A DNA stretch of 23,998 nucleotides, from NCBI GenBank assembly GCA_964639275.1, contig CAZXCQ010000068.1, positions 1 to 23,998 on the forward strand. The letters are read 5' to 3'. The translations under genes were made by a program, and so were the position numbers. Of the stretch, positions 5,288 through 13,592 are shown piece by piece. This DNA comes from CAZXCQ01 sp964639275 (GTDB taxonomy: Bacteria > Desulfobacterota > DSM-4660 > Desulfatiglandales > Desulfatiglandaceae). The notes under the pieces were generated by a model. It was not told the DNA's origin, did no database searches, and saw only the letters and a list, made by a program, of their open reading frames with translations. Position 1 is the stretch's first letter, and every line of letters starts with the position of its first letter.

Positions 5288-7069
5288 TCAGGTATTCAGG
5301 TATCCCTTTTCATCCAGTTCGGGCAGCAATTTCTTCATCCGATCCAGGATATATGTTCGGACCTCCGTGGCTGTATTGAGTCTTGTCACATTCTCAAAAT
5401 CCCTATGGGCCTCTCCGAGAGACATGGAGCGGATGAGGTTCTTTATGAGGGGAATGGCCCTGGGATTCATGCTGAGTTCGGTGATGCCCAGCCCGAGCAA
5501 GATGGACACGCAGAGCGGGTCACCAGCCATCTCACCGCAGAGGGAGACAGGGATCCCGGCACTTTGCCCGGCAGTGACGACCTGCTGGATCATCTTGAGA
5601 ATCGCCGGGTGAAAGGGTTGGTACATGAAGGCCACGTGTTCGTTGATCCGGTCAATGGCCAGGGCATACTGGATAAGGTCATTTGTCCCGATGCTAAAAA
5701 AGTCCACATGATGGGCCAGGATATCAGCTACGGCAACGGCCGACGGGATCTCGATCATGATTCCTATCTTTATGTCAGGGTCATACCCCACCCCCTGACT
5801 ATCCAATTCGCCTTTGACCTGCCCTAAGATCTTTTTGGCATCGAGGACTTCCTGCAGGCCCGATATCATCGGGAACATGAGCTGAACCCTGCCGTAGGCA
5901 CTCGCCCTGAGGATGGCTCGCAGTTGACTCTTAAAGATCCCCGGTTCTTTGAGAGAAAACCGTATGGCCCTGAGGCCAAGCGCGGGATTCATCTCCTTGG
6001 TTATATAGAGCTCAGAGGCGAACTTGTCCCCTCCCAGGTCCAGGGTCCTTATGGTCACGGGGGCCGGGGCGATAATTTCGGCAACCTCACGATAATCTTC
6101 AAAGAGCTCCTCTTCGCGGGGGGCCCCTGGGCTTCTCAGATACAGAAATTCGGTCCTGTAAAGGCCAATCCCCTCCCCACCATAGTCCTTGGCCGCTGCA
6201 ACCTCCTCCAAAAATTCGATATTGGCCAGAACGTCCACTTTGTGGCCGTCGAGGGTCTCTGCCGGAAGGTGGCTTATCCGGGTGATGGCGGATTTGTATT
6301 TTTCACGCCGAAGCTGTTTTTCCTGGTAGAGGATAATGGCACTATCATCGGGGTTGATGATCACCTCACCGGTGTTGCCGTCAACTATCAGGAGATCCCC
6401 TTGCCGCACCAACTGGGTGGCTGATTCAAGGCCCACCACCGCCGGGATATCCAGGGACTGCGCCATAATGGCCGTATGAGAAGTCCGGCCCCCTATATCT
6501 GTTATAAACCCCATGACCTTGCTGATATTGAGTTCGGCCGTATCGACCGCTGAAAGATCATGGGCGACGATAATCATACGCTCCCGAATCTGGACCAGAC
6601 CCTGTTCGGCCTCTCCCGCAAGGTTTCTCAGTATCCTCTCTGTGACGTTCTCCACATCGGTGATCCGGCTCTTGAGGTATTCGTCATTGATCTGCTCGAA
6701 GACCTCCCTTGTCTCTTCAAGGGACTGCTTGAGTGCCCATTCGGCATTGATCTTTTCATTCAGGATCTTGTTGATCGTCGAATCAACGATCATACTATCG
6801 CGGAGGATCATCAGGTGGCTGTCCAGGATAAAGGCATACTCTTTGACTTGCTTGGGCAGCTGGTTTCTGAGTGTTACAATCTTTTCCTCTTCAACGCGCA
6901 GGGCCCCCTTGAATCTCTCGACCTCCCTGTTGAGCTGTTCCTCGTCGATAAGGTACTGGTAGACGATCTTGACCCGCGACTTGTCCACTAGGTGCGCCTT
7001 GCCAATAATAATGCCAGGAGATGCTGGAATCCCTTCTAGGCTTTTTTGCCCGGCAACACTGTCCGTCAT
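5288..7069 (-). CDS. ptsI: PEP-protein phosphotransferase, PTS Enzyme I
   Basis: Enzyme I autophosphorylates from phosphoenolpyruvate and passes the phosphate to HPr in the cytoplasm. The 593 residues are close to the family length of about 575-590. The phospho-accepting His198 is in GGRTSHTAIMA (193-203). The PEP-binding barrel holds EGIGLYRTEFL (299-309), LDLGGDK (343-349), LMFPMIS (397-403), the SIGTNDLIQY segment (459-468) and the active-site Cys511 in SLCGEMAGDP. The start ATG overlaps the stop of ptsH by 4 nt (ATGA), so the two are coupled. No sugar-specific Enzyme II gene is in the window, so the pair may be regulatory or serve components elsewhere. Confidence 0.96.
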   Translation of the reverse strand: MTDSVAGQKSLEGIPASPGIIIGKAHLVDKSRVKIVYQYLIDEEQLNREVERFKGALRVEEEKIVTLRNQLPKQVKEYAFILDSHLMILRDSMIVDSTINKILNEKINAEWALKQSLEETREVFEQINDEYLKSRITDVENVTERILRNLAGEAEQGLVQIRERMIIVAHDLSAVDTAELNISKVMGFITDIGGRTSHTAIMAQSLDIPAVVGLESATQLVRQGDLLIVDGNTGEVIINPDDSAIILYQEKQLRREKYKSAITRISHLPAETLDGHKVDVLANIEFLEEVAAAKDYGGEGIGLYRTEFLYLRSPGAPREEELFEDYREVAEIIAPAPVTIRTLDLGGDKFASELYITKEMNPALGLRAIRFSLKEPGIFKSQLRAILRASAYGRVQLMFPMISGLQEVLDAKKILGQVKGELDSQGVGYDPDIKIGIMIEIPSAVAVADILAHHVDFFSIGTNDLIQYALAIDRINEHVAFMYQPFHPAILKMIQQVVTAGQSAGIPVSLCGEMAGDPLCVSILLGLGITELSMNPRAIPLIKNLIRSMSLGEAHRDFENVTRLNTATEVRTYILDRMKKLLPELDEKGYLNT

Positions 7070-7338
7070 CTATCTTCTCCGAATCTCTCCTCAAAAAGCC
7101 CGCTCAGCTCTTGCATGAAATCGTCCGCATCCTTTCCCACAATCCGGGCCTCTATCTCGGTGCCCTTGGGGCATTCAAGGGCGATTATGGATAGTATATT
7201 TGAGCCATCTGCCTCTTTTGTATCTTTTTTTAGGGAGAGATGGGAATCAAATTGTCCGCCCAACGCCACTATCTTGGCAGCAGCCCGCGCATGCAACCCT
7301 AGGCTGTTGCCGATCCTGAATTTTCTCACCAGTTCCAT
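7066..7338 (-). CDS. ptsH: Phosphocarrier protein HPr
   Basis: The 90 residues start at ATG 7338, preceded by GAGGAG about 12 nt upstream. The longer open frame to 7380 would add 14 residues that overlap rsmI and do not look like HPr. NSLGLHARAAAKIV (11-24) holds His16, which is phosphorylated by Enzyme I, and Arg18. The usual Pro after HAR is Ala. Ungapped alignment to Bacillus subtilis HPr puts Asn47 (GSNILSII) at the place of the regulatory Ser46, so control by HPr kinase is not expected at that site. It starts 5 nt after rsmI and overlaps ptsI. Confidence 0.93.
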   Translation of the reverse strand: MELVRKFRIGNSLGLHARAAAKIVALGGQFDSHLSLKKDTKEADGSNILSIIALECPKGTEIEARIVGKDADDFMQELSGLFEERFGEDR

Positions 7339-7343
7339 CCGAA

Positions 7344-8288
7344 TCAGATCTCCTCGGAAAGGCCTTTTCTGACAAGACATTCCTTATAAACCTGCCTGTA
7401 GGCCAGGCCCTTTTGGCTTGAAATGATACTTGCTATCTCTTTGACACTCATTTTTTTCTCGGCCAACAGCTGGTCTATCCGACCAAGGGTATCCTGAGTC
7501 ATGGGCTGAACGTCCTTTTCCTCTCCGCTACCCTCCACCACTAATGTAAACTCCCCTTTTATCCTACTGCGTGGCGTCAGATGCCTCAAGATATCGCTCA
7601 CAGTTCCCCTCCTGACCTCTTCGAATACCTTCGTCATCTCTCTAAGCATTACCATCTGCCGATCACCCAGTATCTCCCCTAGATCGGTGAGCATGTCTCT
7701 GACACGGTGAGGGGCCTCAAAAAAGACCATGGTACGGGGTTGGGCGATCAGCTTTCTCAATTCACCTTTTCTCCGACTTCGTTTGTTGGACAAAAATCCC
7801 AAAAAAAGAAACTGTTCTGTGGCCAGACCTGAGACTGAAAGCGCTGCACTTAGGGCGGATGCCCCCGGAATCGGCGTGACCCTTATCTCTTCTTCGAGTG
7901 CCCTGTTGATCAGGTGGACACCGGGGTCCGAGATGCCCGGTGTGCCTGCATCCGTGACTAGGGCAAGGTCAAGACCCGATTTGAGTCGCTTGATGAGGTC
8001 AGGGGTCTTGGCGTATCGGTTGTGCTGGTTATAGCTGGAAATTCTTGTCTTTATCCCATAATGCCCGCACAGGCCCCTTGTATGGGTCACATTTTCGGCG
8101 GCGATCATATCGACGGTCTTGAGAATCCTCAAGGCCCTCAACGTGATATCCTCCAGGTTCCCTATCGGTGTCGAGACCGCATAGAGGGTACCGCATCCTG
8201 GATTGCGGATTGCGGATTGCGGATTGCGGATTTGCAAATTGGGGATTTTGAGATCTGTCCTGCTCTCGGCTTTCATTATCACGATCAC
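7344..8288 (-). CDS. rsmI: 16S rRNA (cytidine1402-2'-O)-methyltransferase RsmI
   Basis: RsmI 2'-O-methylates C1402 in the 16S rRNA decoding centre. The tetrapyrrole-methylase-fold core is complete: TLYAVSTPIGNLEDITLRAL, LALVTDAGTPGISDPG, VTPIPGASALSAALSVSG and FFEAPHRV in order, with a helical C-terminal part. The start is unclear. The frame opens at GTG 8288, overlapping the yraN stop, and an ATG at 8276 (MKAESRTD) is likelier. About 25 residues before TLYAV come from a heptanucleotide tandem repeat (RNPQSAIRNP). No ATG, GTG or TTG start exists between the repeat and the conserved core, so translation must pass through the repeat. Downstream is ptsH, 5 nt away. Confidence 0.93.
   Translation of the reverse strand: MIVIMKAESRTDLKIPNLQIRNPQSAIRNPGCGTLYAVSTPIGNLEDITLRALRILKTVDMIAAENVTHTRGLCGHYGIKTRISSYNQHNRYAKTPDLIKRLKSGLDLALVTDAGTPGISDPGVHLINRALEEEIRVTPIPGASALSAALSVSGLATEQFLFLGFLSNKRSRRKGELRKLIAQPRTMVFFEAPHRVRDMLTDLGEILGDRQMVMLREMTKVFEEVRRGTVSDILRHLTPRSRIKGEFTLVVEGSGEEKDVQPMTQDTLGRIDQLLAEKKMSVKEIASIISSQKGLAYRQVYKECLVRKGLSEEI
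8201..8231. repeat. Heptanucleotide tandem repeat inside the rsmI 5' region
   Basis: Four exact head-to-tail copies of GATTGCG (8201-8228) are followed by the partial unit GAT. The unit is 7 nt, so any gain or loss of one copy shifts the rsmI reading frame between the upstream start and the catalytic domain. Confidence 0.9.
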
Positions 8289-8656
8289 TAATAAGCCAGA
8301 TCAAAGGCATTCTTGATCACTTCGATCTGCTCTTTGTCTCTCCCGAGGCAGACCGCCACCACATCAAACCTTGCCTTGACCCCGTAGCAGCCATTGGATT
8401 TCATATAGGCAAGGGCGACCTTGGAGAGCTGCCGTTTTTTCTTCGCATCCACCGCCTCTTTGGCATAGGCAATGGATTTGCCTCGCCTCGTCTTGATTTC
8501 TACAAAGACCAGGGTATCACCATCCCTTGCGATGAGATCGATCTCCCCCAGAGGGCATCGATAGTTCCGGACGATCTTCTTGTAGCCGAGGTCTTTGATC
8601 TTTTTTAGGGCCAATCCCTCACCCAACTCCCCCAGCTCAATCCTTTCCCTTGTCAA
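8288..8656 (-). CDS. yraN: YraN/UPF0102 family nuclease-like protein
   Basis: The 122-residue protein matches UPF0102. GELGEGLALKKIKDLGY (9-25) opens the family, and the PD-(D/E)XK core shows as GEIDLIARDG (37-46) with Asp40 and VFVEIKTRRG (50-59) with Glu53 and Lys55. The end, ARFDVVAV, is also conserved. Its biochemical role is unsettled; a Holliday-junction-resolvase-like fold suggests nucleic acid binding. It begins at TTG 8656 and overlaps the rnhB stop by 20 nt. The rnhB-yraN order is common in proteobacteria. Confidence 0.93.
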   Translation of the reverse strand: MTRERIELGELGEGLALKKIKDLGYKKIVRNYRCPLGEIDLIARDGDTLVFVEIKTRRGKSIAYAKEAVDAKKKRQLSKVALAYMKSNGCYGVKARFDVVAVCLGRDKEQIEVIKNAFDLAY

Positions 8657-9305
8657 AACCAGGTACCCCCCTAAAGGACTTGCGATGGATCGGTGATGGC
8701 CCGTATTGTCTCAGGGCACTCAGATGGCGGCGTGTCCCGTACCCCTTATTCCTGCCAAAATCATAGATCGGGTACATCCGGTGATACGAATGCATGATTC
8801 TGTCCCGATAGACCTTGGCGACCACCGAGGCAGCCGAAATGCTTCGACTGATCTGGTCTCCCTTCTTGAGGCATCTCTGGGGAACCGGCAGCGGAATCAT
8901 ATGGATACCATCTACAAGCAAGAATTCTGGTTGTGGGTCCAGTGCCGACACGGCCTGCCTCATGGCCTCAAGCGTGGCCTTCAGGATATTGAATCTATCG
9001 ATGTAGTCATGGGAAACAACCCCTATCCCCATGGCCAGTGCCCGGGCACAAATATCCGAAAAGGCCGTCTCTCTGGCCCCGGCGGTCATCTTTTTTGAAT
9101 CCCGCACCCCGGCCAGAGCGATGCCATCAGGGATAATCACCGCAGCCGCCACAACCGGCCCGGCCAATGGGCCCCGACCGGCCTCATCGACCCCTGCAAT
9201 CAGATCATATCCGGCCTTTCGAGCCAGCCCTTCATGGAAAAATGGATCGCATGTTGGGGAGATGAGGCTTTCAGAGAAAAGGAGGAGATTTTTGGGTGGA
9301 CACAC
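8637..9305 (-). CDS. rnhB: Ribonuclease HII
   Basis: RNase HII cuts RNA in RNA-DNA hybrids and at single misincorporated ribonucleotides. The 222 residues contain LIAGVDEAGRGPLAGPVVAAA (35-55, split here as one family block) with catalytic Asp40 and Glu41, VRDSKKM, the metal-ligand Asp in LLVDG, and KGDQISRSISAASVVAKV near the C terminus, where a further Asp follows (YRDRIM). The chosen start is GTG 9305. A modest N-terminal extension of about 35 residues precedes the core, so a later start is possible. It sits 72 nt after rplS and overlaps yraN. Confidence 0.95.
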   Translation of the reverse strand: MCPPKNLLLFSESLISPTCDPFFHEGLARKAGYDLIAGVDEAGRGPLAGPVVAAAVIIPDGIALAGVRDSKKMTAGARETAFSDICARALAMGIGVVSHDYIDRFNILKATLEAMRQAVSALDPQPEFLLVDGIHMIPLPVPQRCLKKGDQISRSISAASVVAKVYRDRIMHSYHRMYPIYDFGRNKGYGTRRHLSALRQYGPSPIHRKSFRGVPGFDKGKD

Positions 9306-9377
9306 TCGTTTTCGTGTCTTTTCTATTTATTAAGGTCTCCAGCAAACCTTCAGAACAATCTGGAGATCTTACAACCG

Positions 9378-9722
9378 CTAAGGTCTCAACTCTTTGATAC
9401 GGGCGGCCTTTCCTCTCAGTTTCCGAAGATAATAGAGCCGCGCCCTCCTTACCCTCCCCCTGGACACTATTTCGATCTTGTCAATAACAGGGGAATGGAG
9501 AGGAAAGATCCTTTCGACTCCAATGCCGTAAGACACCTTTCTGACTGTAAAGGTTGCGCAGGTATTCCCCTTTCTTTTTCTGATAACAACTCCCTGGAAT
9601 ACCTGAATCCGCTCCTTCTGGCCCTCTGTTATCCTTGCATGCACCCTGACCGTGTCTCCCGGTCCAAAATTGGGGATGTCAGCGCGCATCTGCTCCTTTT
9701 CAAGTGCTTCTATGACGTTCAT
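9378..9722 (-). CDS. rplS: 50S ribosomal protein L19
   Basis: L19 lies at the 30S-50S interface. The protein of 114 residues starts at ATG 9722 behind a strong AGGAGGA site; the longer open frame to 9785 adds residues foreign to the family. It shows FGPGDTVRVHARITEG (19-34), ERIQVFQGVVIRKRKG (37-52), YGIGVERIFPLHSP and the basic end RRARLYYLRKLRGKAARI. The order trmD, SPOUT methyltransferase, rplS is typical of delta-proteobacteria. Confidence 0.97.
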   Translation of the reverse strand: MNVIEALEKEQMRADIPNFGPGDTVRVHARITEGQKERIQVFQGVVIRKRKGNTCATFTVRKVSYGIGVERIFPLHSPVIDKIEIVSRGRVRRARLYYLRKLRGKAARIKELRP

Positions 9723-9768
9723 ATGTTCCTCCTGACTTCTATTCTTCTGTGGGGTTCGGGCCTGTCGG

Positions 9769-10329
9769 TCATTCAAAGTCTCCAACCAGTCGATCCAGAA
9801 TAATGGCAGCGGCTGTCCTCACAGAAAGGTGGTTGTAGTCTCTCTTGCCTGAAATGGGGGCCAATATGTAATCAGCCCTTTTCATAACGGCCTGATCAAG
9901 CCCCCAGGCCGTTCCAAACAACAAAATGACAACCCGCTCTTCCAGGATAAGGACCCTTGTCAATTGGTAAGAGATCGCTCGACCCCTTTGCCTAGAGGCA
10001 TCGGTTGCTATCACGAGAGGGTGTTCCCCCTCACTTTCTGTGATATCTTCGATCGCCTTCTCCAAAGAGGGGACTACCGAAACGAGCTCAAAGGCCTCTT
10101 TCCTGTGCCGATTATACCTGGCGCCGTATCCCTTGGTCCAGTGCCACCGGATCTGTTCCGCCAGTCCCTGCTGGTCATCGAGCGGAGTGACAACAATAAG
10201 CCGCTTGACATCATAGGTCTTGGCCGATCTGGCGATGTCATGAAGATCCACAGGGGTTATGGCTGAGGCAATTATTTCATGATTCCTGTTGTAGACAGGG
10301 TAATGAACCAGCCCGGCATAAAGACGCAT
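9769..10329 (-). CDS. SPOUT-like RNA methyltransferase, PF09936 family
   Basis: The 186-residue protein resembles the bacterial RNA methyltransferase family PF09936 that often sits between trmD and rplS in delta-proteobacteria. It opens MRLYAGLVHYPVYNRN and contains ITPVDLHDIARSAKTY (24-39), typical of the family. The C-terminal part LLFGTAWGL and APISGKRDYNHLSVRTAAAI fits a SAM-binding trefoil knot. The RNA target is unknown. Its ATG overlaps the trmD stop by 1 nt (TAATG), so expression is coupled to trmD. A role in tRNA or rRNA modification is inferred from family and operon. Confidence 0.88.
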   Translation of the reverse strand: MRLYAGLVHYPVYNRNHEIIASAITPVDLHDIARSAKTYDVKRLIVVTPLDDQQGLAEQIRWHWTKGYGARYNRHRKEAFELVSVVPSLEKAIEDITESEGEHPLVIATDASRQRGRAISYQLTRVLILEERVVILLFGTAWGLDQAVMKRADYILAPISGKRDYNHLSVRTAAAIILDRLVGDFE

Positions 10330-11102
10330 TACGACTCGGAATCCCTACAACTTGATGAAATCATGGCCCCCCGGGACGTCTTTTTGAGTCTATCCAGAAT
10401 CCGCTCATCTTCCGGGGTCAATCTCCCCTTTGCCAGGAGATCAGGCCTTCTCTCGGCTGTCCTCTTTAAGGACTCTGTCCTGCGCCAGAGGCGGATCTTT
10501 TCATGATCCCCGGACAAGAGAACAGGGGGGACCTCCTTTCCCTGGAAGACCCTGGGCCGGGTGTACTGGGGGTATTCCAGCAGGCCTTGTTCAAAGGAAT
10601 CTTCAAGGTTTGATCTCTCTCCGCCCAGGACGCCAGGGATCAGGCGGCCGATCACCTCCATGAGGACCATGGCCCCCAATTCTCCGCCGCTCAGGATATA
10701 GTCCCCGATGGATAGTTCCCTGTCGATACTGGTCAACCGGATTCGCTCATCCACACCTTCATATCGGCCACAGACAAGAATAAGCTGATCCCACCCGGAC
10801 AATTCCCAGGCCGTGGACTGATCAAGCCTTTTGCCCTGGGGACTCAGTAGGGTTACGGAGCTCCGCCCGCTTACCCTCTTGACCGATTTCAGGGCCCGAT
10901 AAATCGGTCCGGCCTTCATGACCATTCCTTCTCCCCCGCCATATGGCCGGTCATCGGTGGTCTTGTGTCTTCCTCTGGCAAAGTCACGGATGTTGACCAG
11001 CCCGACATCCACCAAGCCCTTGTCTATGGCCCGCCCCAGTATCCCAAACCGGAGATAGGAGGAAAACATCTCAGGAAATATAGTGAGGACATCAAACCTC
11101 AT
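10329..11102 (-). CDS. trmD: tRNA (guanine37-N1)-methyltransferase TrmD
   Basis: TrmD makes m1G37 next to the anticodon and prevents +1 frameshifting. The 257 residues are normal length. MRFDVLTIFPEMF opens the family. DRPYGGGEGMVMK (52-64), LVCGRYEGVDERI, and SIGDYILSGGELGAMVLMEV followed by RLIPGVLG form the deep trefoil knot and SAM pocket. The C-terminal helical domain has YPQYTRP and PPVLLSGDH. A short tail after LKKT (SRGAMISSSCRDSES) is unique to this copy. It overlaps rimM by 11 nt. Confidence 0.97.
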   Translation of the reverse strand: MRFDVLTIFPEMFSSYLRFGILGRAIDKGLVDVGLVNIRDFARGRHKTTDDRPYGGGEGMVMKAGPIYRALKSVKRVSGRSSVTLLSPQGKRLDQSTAWELSGWDQLILVCGRYEGVDERIRLTSIDRELSIGDYILSGGELGAMVLMEVIGRLIPGVLGGERSNLEDSFEQGLLEYPQYTRPRVFQGKEVPPVLLSGDHEKIRLWRRTESLKRTAERRPDLLAKGRLTPEDERILDRLKKTSRGAMISSSCRDSES

Positions 11103-11625
11103 TCAGGTCAAAGAGCCCCTCCATCTCTGAAATAATCATTGTTCGATTGTCTGGATCAATCTCCCGGACGACTTCGTATGTGGCAGGGACCAAGATCTCT
11201 CTGGTCCCCTGCTTGATCACGTATATATCGTTTCCCGCCGTAGGTATGATCTGAGAAATGGAACCCAGATATTCTCCTGAATCCAGGTAAACCTTGAGAC
11301 CCAGCAGCTCGAACCAAAAAAACTCATCTTCTTCACGAATGAGGCCCTCTTTCCTTAGGAGGATTTCTGCCCCCTTATACTTCTCTGCCTGATCAATAGA
11401 GATCAGTCCTTCCAGCTCCATCAAGAAATTTCTTCCGTGAGGCTTTACGGATCTTACCCGGTACTCGTGGATTTTGCCGGAGACGAGTCTAAGGAACACA
11501 TTGCCGCTCTCCAAAAATGACCTTTCAGAATCGGCAAAAGACATGATCCTGAGCAAACCCTCCAGGCCGTGGGGTCTTACTACCTTGCCCACAAGGAGGA
11601 GGCTGCCGGGTGAAACCTGTGTCAA
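11092..11625 (-). CDS. rimM: Ribosome maturation factor RimM
   Basis: RimM assists maturation of the 30S head near S19. The 177 residues show LVGKVVRPHGLEGLLRI (11-27, the family opening), VKPHGRNFLMELEGL, and a C-terminal PRC-barrel with FWFELLGLKVYLDSGEYLG and ILVPATYEVVREID. The frame starts at TTG 11625, with only a weak upstream purine stretch, and directly follows the khpA stop by 2 nt, suggesting coupling. It overlaps trmD by 11 nt. Confidence 0.95.
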   Translation of the reverse strand: MTQVSPGSLLLVGKVVRPHGLEGLLRIMSFADSERSFLESGNVFLRLVSGKIHEYRVRSVKPHGRNFLMELEGLISIDQAEKYKGAEILLRKEGLIREEDEFFWFELLGLKVYLDSGEYLGSISQIIPTAGNDIYVIKQGTREILVPATYEVVREIDPDNRTMIISEMEGLFDLNEV

Positions 11626-11627
11626 GA

Positions 11628-11858
11628 CTACTCGATGATTTCCAAAACTGATCTTTTATTTATCTTGGTGGAGGCGGCGCTGAGAATTGTCCTCATGGCC
11701 CTTGCTGTCCGTCCCTGCTTACCGATGACCTTTCCCAGATCGTCCTTGGCTACCTTCAATTCAATAACAGAGGTCTGTTCACCCTCTATCTCTGTGACGA
11801 AGACTTCTTCGGGCTTATCTACTAGCGCTTTAGCGATGTATGAAATTAAGTCCTTCAT
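11628..11858 (-). CDS. khpA: KH-domain RNA-binding protein KhpA
   Basis: The 76-residue single-KH protein matches the KhpA/YlqC family. The RNA-binding GXXG loop is GKQG (46-49) in KDDLGKVIGKQGRTARAMRT. It probably binds RNA together with KhpB/Jag, which is not in the window. ATG 11858 follows GGAGGTGA at a good distance. It lies between rpsP and rimM, the usual position in Firmicutes and Desulfobacterota. Confidence 0.93.
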   Translation of the reverse strand: MKDLISYIAKALVDKPEEVFVTEIEGEQTSVIELKVAKDDLGKVIGKQGRTARAMRTILSAASTKINKRSVLEIIE

Positions 11859-11922
11859 CTCAAATCACCTCCGTCTTTGATTTCACCACCTCGTCATCCC
11901 ACTTTCCCTTTGAATTAAGACT

Positions 11923-12165
11923 TCACCGCCCCTCCCCCCTCTTTAGGAGGGCCTTAGCAGAATTGGAGACAAGAGCCCCTTTTTCGAGCCAGTACCTCAC
12001 CTTATCTTGGCGGATATTTATCTCTTCCGGGTCCTTCATTGGATTATAGTAACCCAGTATCTCGAGGAATTTCCCATCCCGCGGTGCCTCCGAATCAGCG
12101 GCCACCAGACGATAAAACGGTTTCTTCTTGGCACCTATTCTCGCTAACCTGATCCTGACTGCCAT
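11923..12165 (-). CDS. rpsP: 30S ribosomal protein S16
   Basis: S16 is an early 30S assembly protein. The 80 residues start MAVRIRLARIGAKKKPFYRL and contain VAADSEAPRDGKFLEILGYY and the end DKVRYWLEKGALVSNSAKAL, all standard. An AGGAGG site precedes ATG 12165. The gene sits 38 nt downstream of ffh, and khpA follows after 64 nt. Confidence 0.97.
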   Translation of the reverse strand: MAVRIRLARIGAKKKPFYRLVAADSEAPRDGKFLEILGYYNPMKDPEEINIRQDKVRYWLEKGALVSNSAKALLKRGEGR

Positions 12166-12203
12166 ATGTCTTGATCAACCTCCTGTATGTATTTCTGTTC
12201 GCC

Positions 12204-13529
12204 TTATCCAAAAAGGGAGGGTATGTTGAGATTGCCCTTTTTGGTAAAGCGCTCCATCATCTTTTTTGTTTGAGCAAAGTTTTTGAGGAGACGATTTACG
12301 TCCTGTACCGTCGTCCCGCTGCCCTTTGCGATCCTTCGTCTCCTGCTGCCGTTTATGGTCTTATATCTTCGCCTCTCCTCCTGGGTCATGGAATTTATGA
12401 TGGCCTCCACCTTGACCAGTTCCTTTTCGTCCGGTTTGAGCTGCTTGAGTTTCTTTATCTGTCCCATCCCTGGCAGCATACCCAATATCTGCTCAAAGGA
12501 GCCGAGCTTTTTCATCTGTCTCAACTGGGATCGAAAATCCTCCAGATCGAATTCGCTTTTCCTGAGTTTTTTCTCTAACTTTCGGGTCTCTCTTTCATCA
12601 AATTCCGTCTGGGCCTTTTCAATGAGGGACAGCATATCTCCCATGCCCAGGATTTGAGAGGCCATTCTGTCCGGATGGAAGGGCTCCAGGGCGTCGATTT
12701 TCTCTCCCACGCCGATAAACTTGATGGGTTTACCGGTTACTGCCTTGATGGACAGGGCGGCACCACCCCTTGCATCGCCTTCCATCTTGGAGAGGATGAC
12801 ACCGGTGATATCCAGACGCCCGTTGAAGTGCTTTGACACATTGACCGCGTCCTGGCCTGTCATGGCATCGGCAACCAGGAGGATCTCAGCGGGGCTAACC
12901 TTTGCCTTGATCCGCACCAGTTCATCCATCATGGCCTCATCGATGTGAAGCCGGCCAGCCGTATCAATAACCAGGACATCGGCACCTTCAGTGCCGGCCC
13001 TAGACAAGGCGTCCACGCAGATCTCTTCCGGGCTTTGATGGGGCTCGGTCTGGTAAATGGGCACACGGATCTGTGTGCTCAATTTTTTTAGCTGAGCAAT
13101 GGCGGCCGGCCTGTAGATATCTGCAGGGACGAGATAAGGGTGCCTCCCCTGCCTGTAGAGATACCTGGCCAGCTTCGCTGCCGTGGTGGTCTTGCCGGAG
13201 CCCTGCAACCCCACGAGCATCAGCGAATGGGGGGCCTTTCCCACGAGACGCAGCCCTTGCTGGGCCTCACCCATCAAGTTTGTAAGCTCCTCGTTGACGA
13301 TCTTGATGAGTTGTTGCCCAGGCGTCAGGCTCTTAAGGACTTCCTGCCCCAAGGCACGTTGGCGTATGTCTTCTACAAACCCCTTGACTACCTTGTAATT
13401 GACATCCGCCTCCAGCAAGGCCAGTCGTACCTCTTTGAGGGCATCCTGGATGTTGTCTTCGCTCAGTCTACCGCGGCCAGTGACCTTCTTAAATACCGCG
13501 TCTAATTTTTCTGATAAGGTCTCAAACAT
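12204..13529 (-). CDS. ffh: Signal recognition particle protein Ffh
   Basis: Ffh binds 4.5S RNA and signal peptides and, with FtsY, targets membrane proteins. The 441 residues hold the N domain (1-90), the GTPase domain with P-loop GLQGSGKTTTAAKL (107-120), DTAGRLHID and TKMEGD-like SKMEGDARGGAALS, and the Met-rich M domain (from about 300) with LGMLPGMGQ and GSRRRRIAKGSG, the RNA-binding part. It is the first gene of the minus-strand cluster and has a probable promoter at 13563-13592. No ffs RNA gene was found in the window. Confidence 0.97.
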   Translation of the reverse strand: MFETLSEKLDAVFKKVTGRGRLSEDNIQDALKEVRLALLEADVNYKVVKGFVEDIRQRALGQEVLKSLTPGQQLIKIVNEELTNLMGEAQQGLRLVGKAPHSLMLVGLQGSGKTTTAAKLARYLYRQGRHPYLVPADIYRPAAIAQLKKLSTQIRVPIYQTEPHQSPEEICVDALSRAGTEGADVLVIDTAGRLHIDEAMMDELVRIKAKVSPAEILLVADAMTGQDAVNVSKHFNGRLDITGVILSKMEGDARGGAALSIKAVTGKPIKFIGVGEKIDALEPFHPDRMASQILGMGDMLSLIEKAQTEFDERETRKLEKKLRKSEFDLEDFRSQLRQMKKLGSFEQILGMLPGMGQIKKLKQLKPDEKELVKVEAIINSMTQEERRRYKTINGSRRRRIAKGSGTTVQDVNRLLKNFAQTKKMMERFTKKGNLNIPSLFG

Positions 13530-13562
13530 GGCTGACAGATATTCTAAAAAGTCAAAACAATA

Positions 13563-13592
13563 AAGTTAACTCCAAATCCTTTCTTTTGTCAA
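13563..13592 (-). promoter_or_regulatory. Probable ffh operon promoter
   Basis: Minus strand TTGACA (13592-13587) is a perfect -35, followed after 18 nt by TAACTT (13568-13563), a 3-of-6 match to the -10. The ffh ATG lies 34 nt further on. The -10 is weak and another nearby AT-rich hexamer may be used. Confidence 0.4.

Noticed and set aside
5924..6424. 166-residue plus-strand open frame inside ptsI
   Set aside because: It is antisense to the fully conserved Enzyme I gene and has no recognisable domain; a shadow frame.
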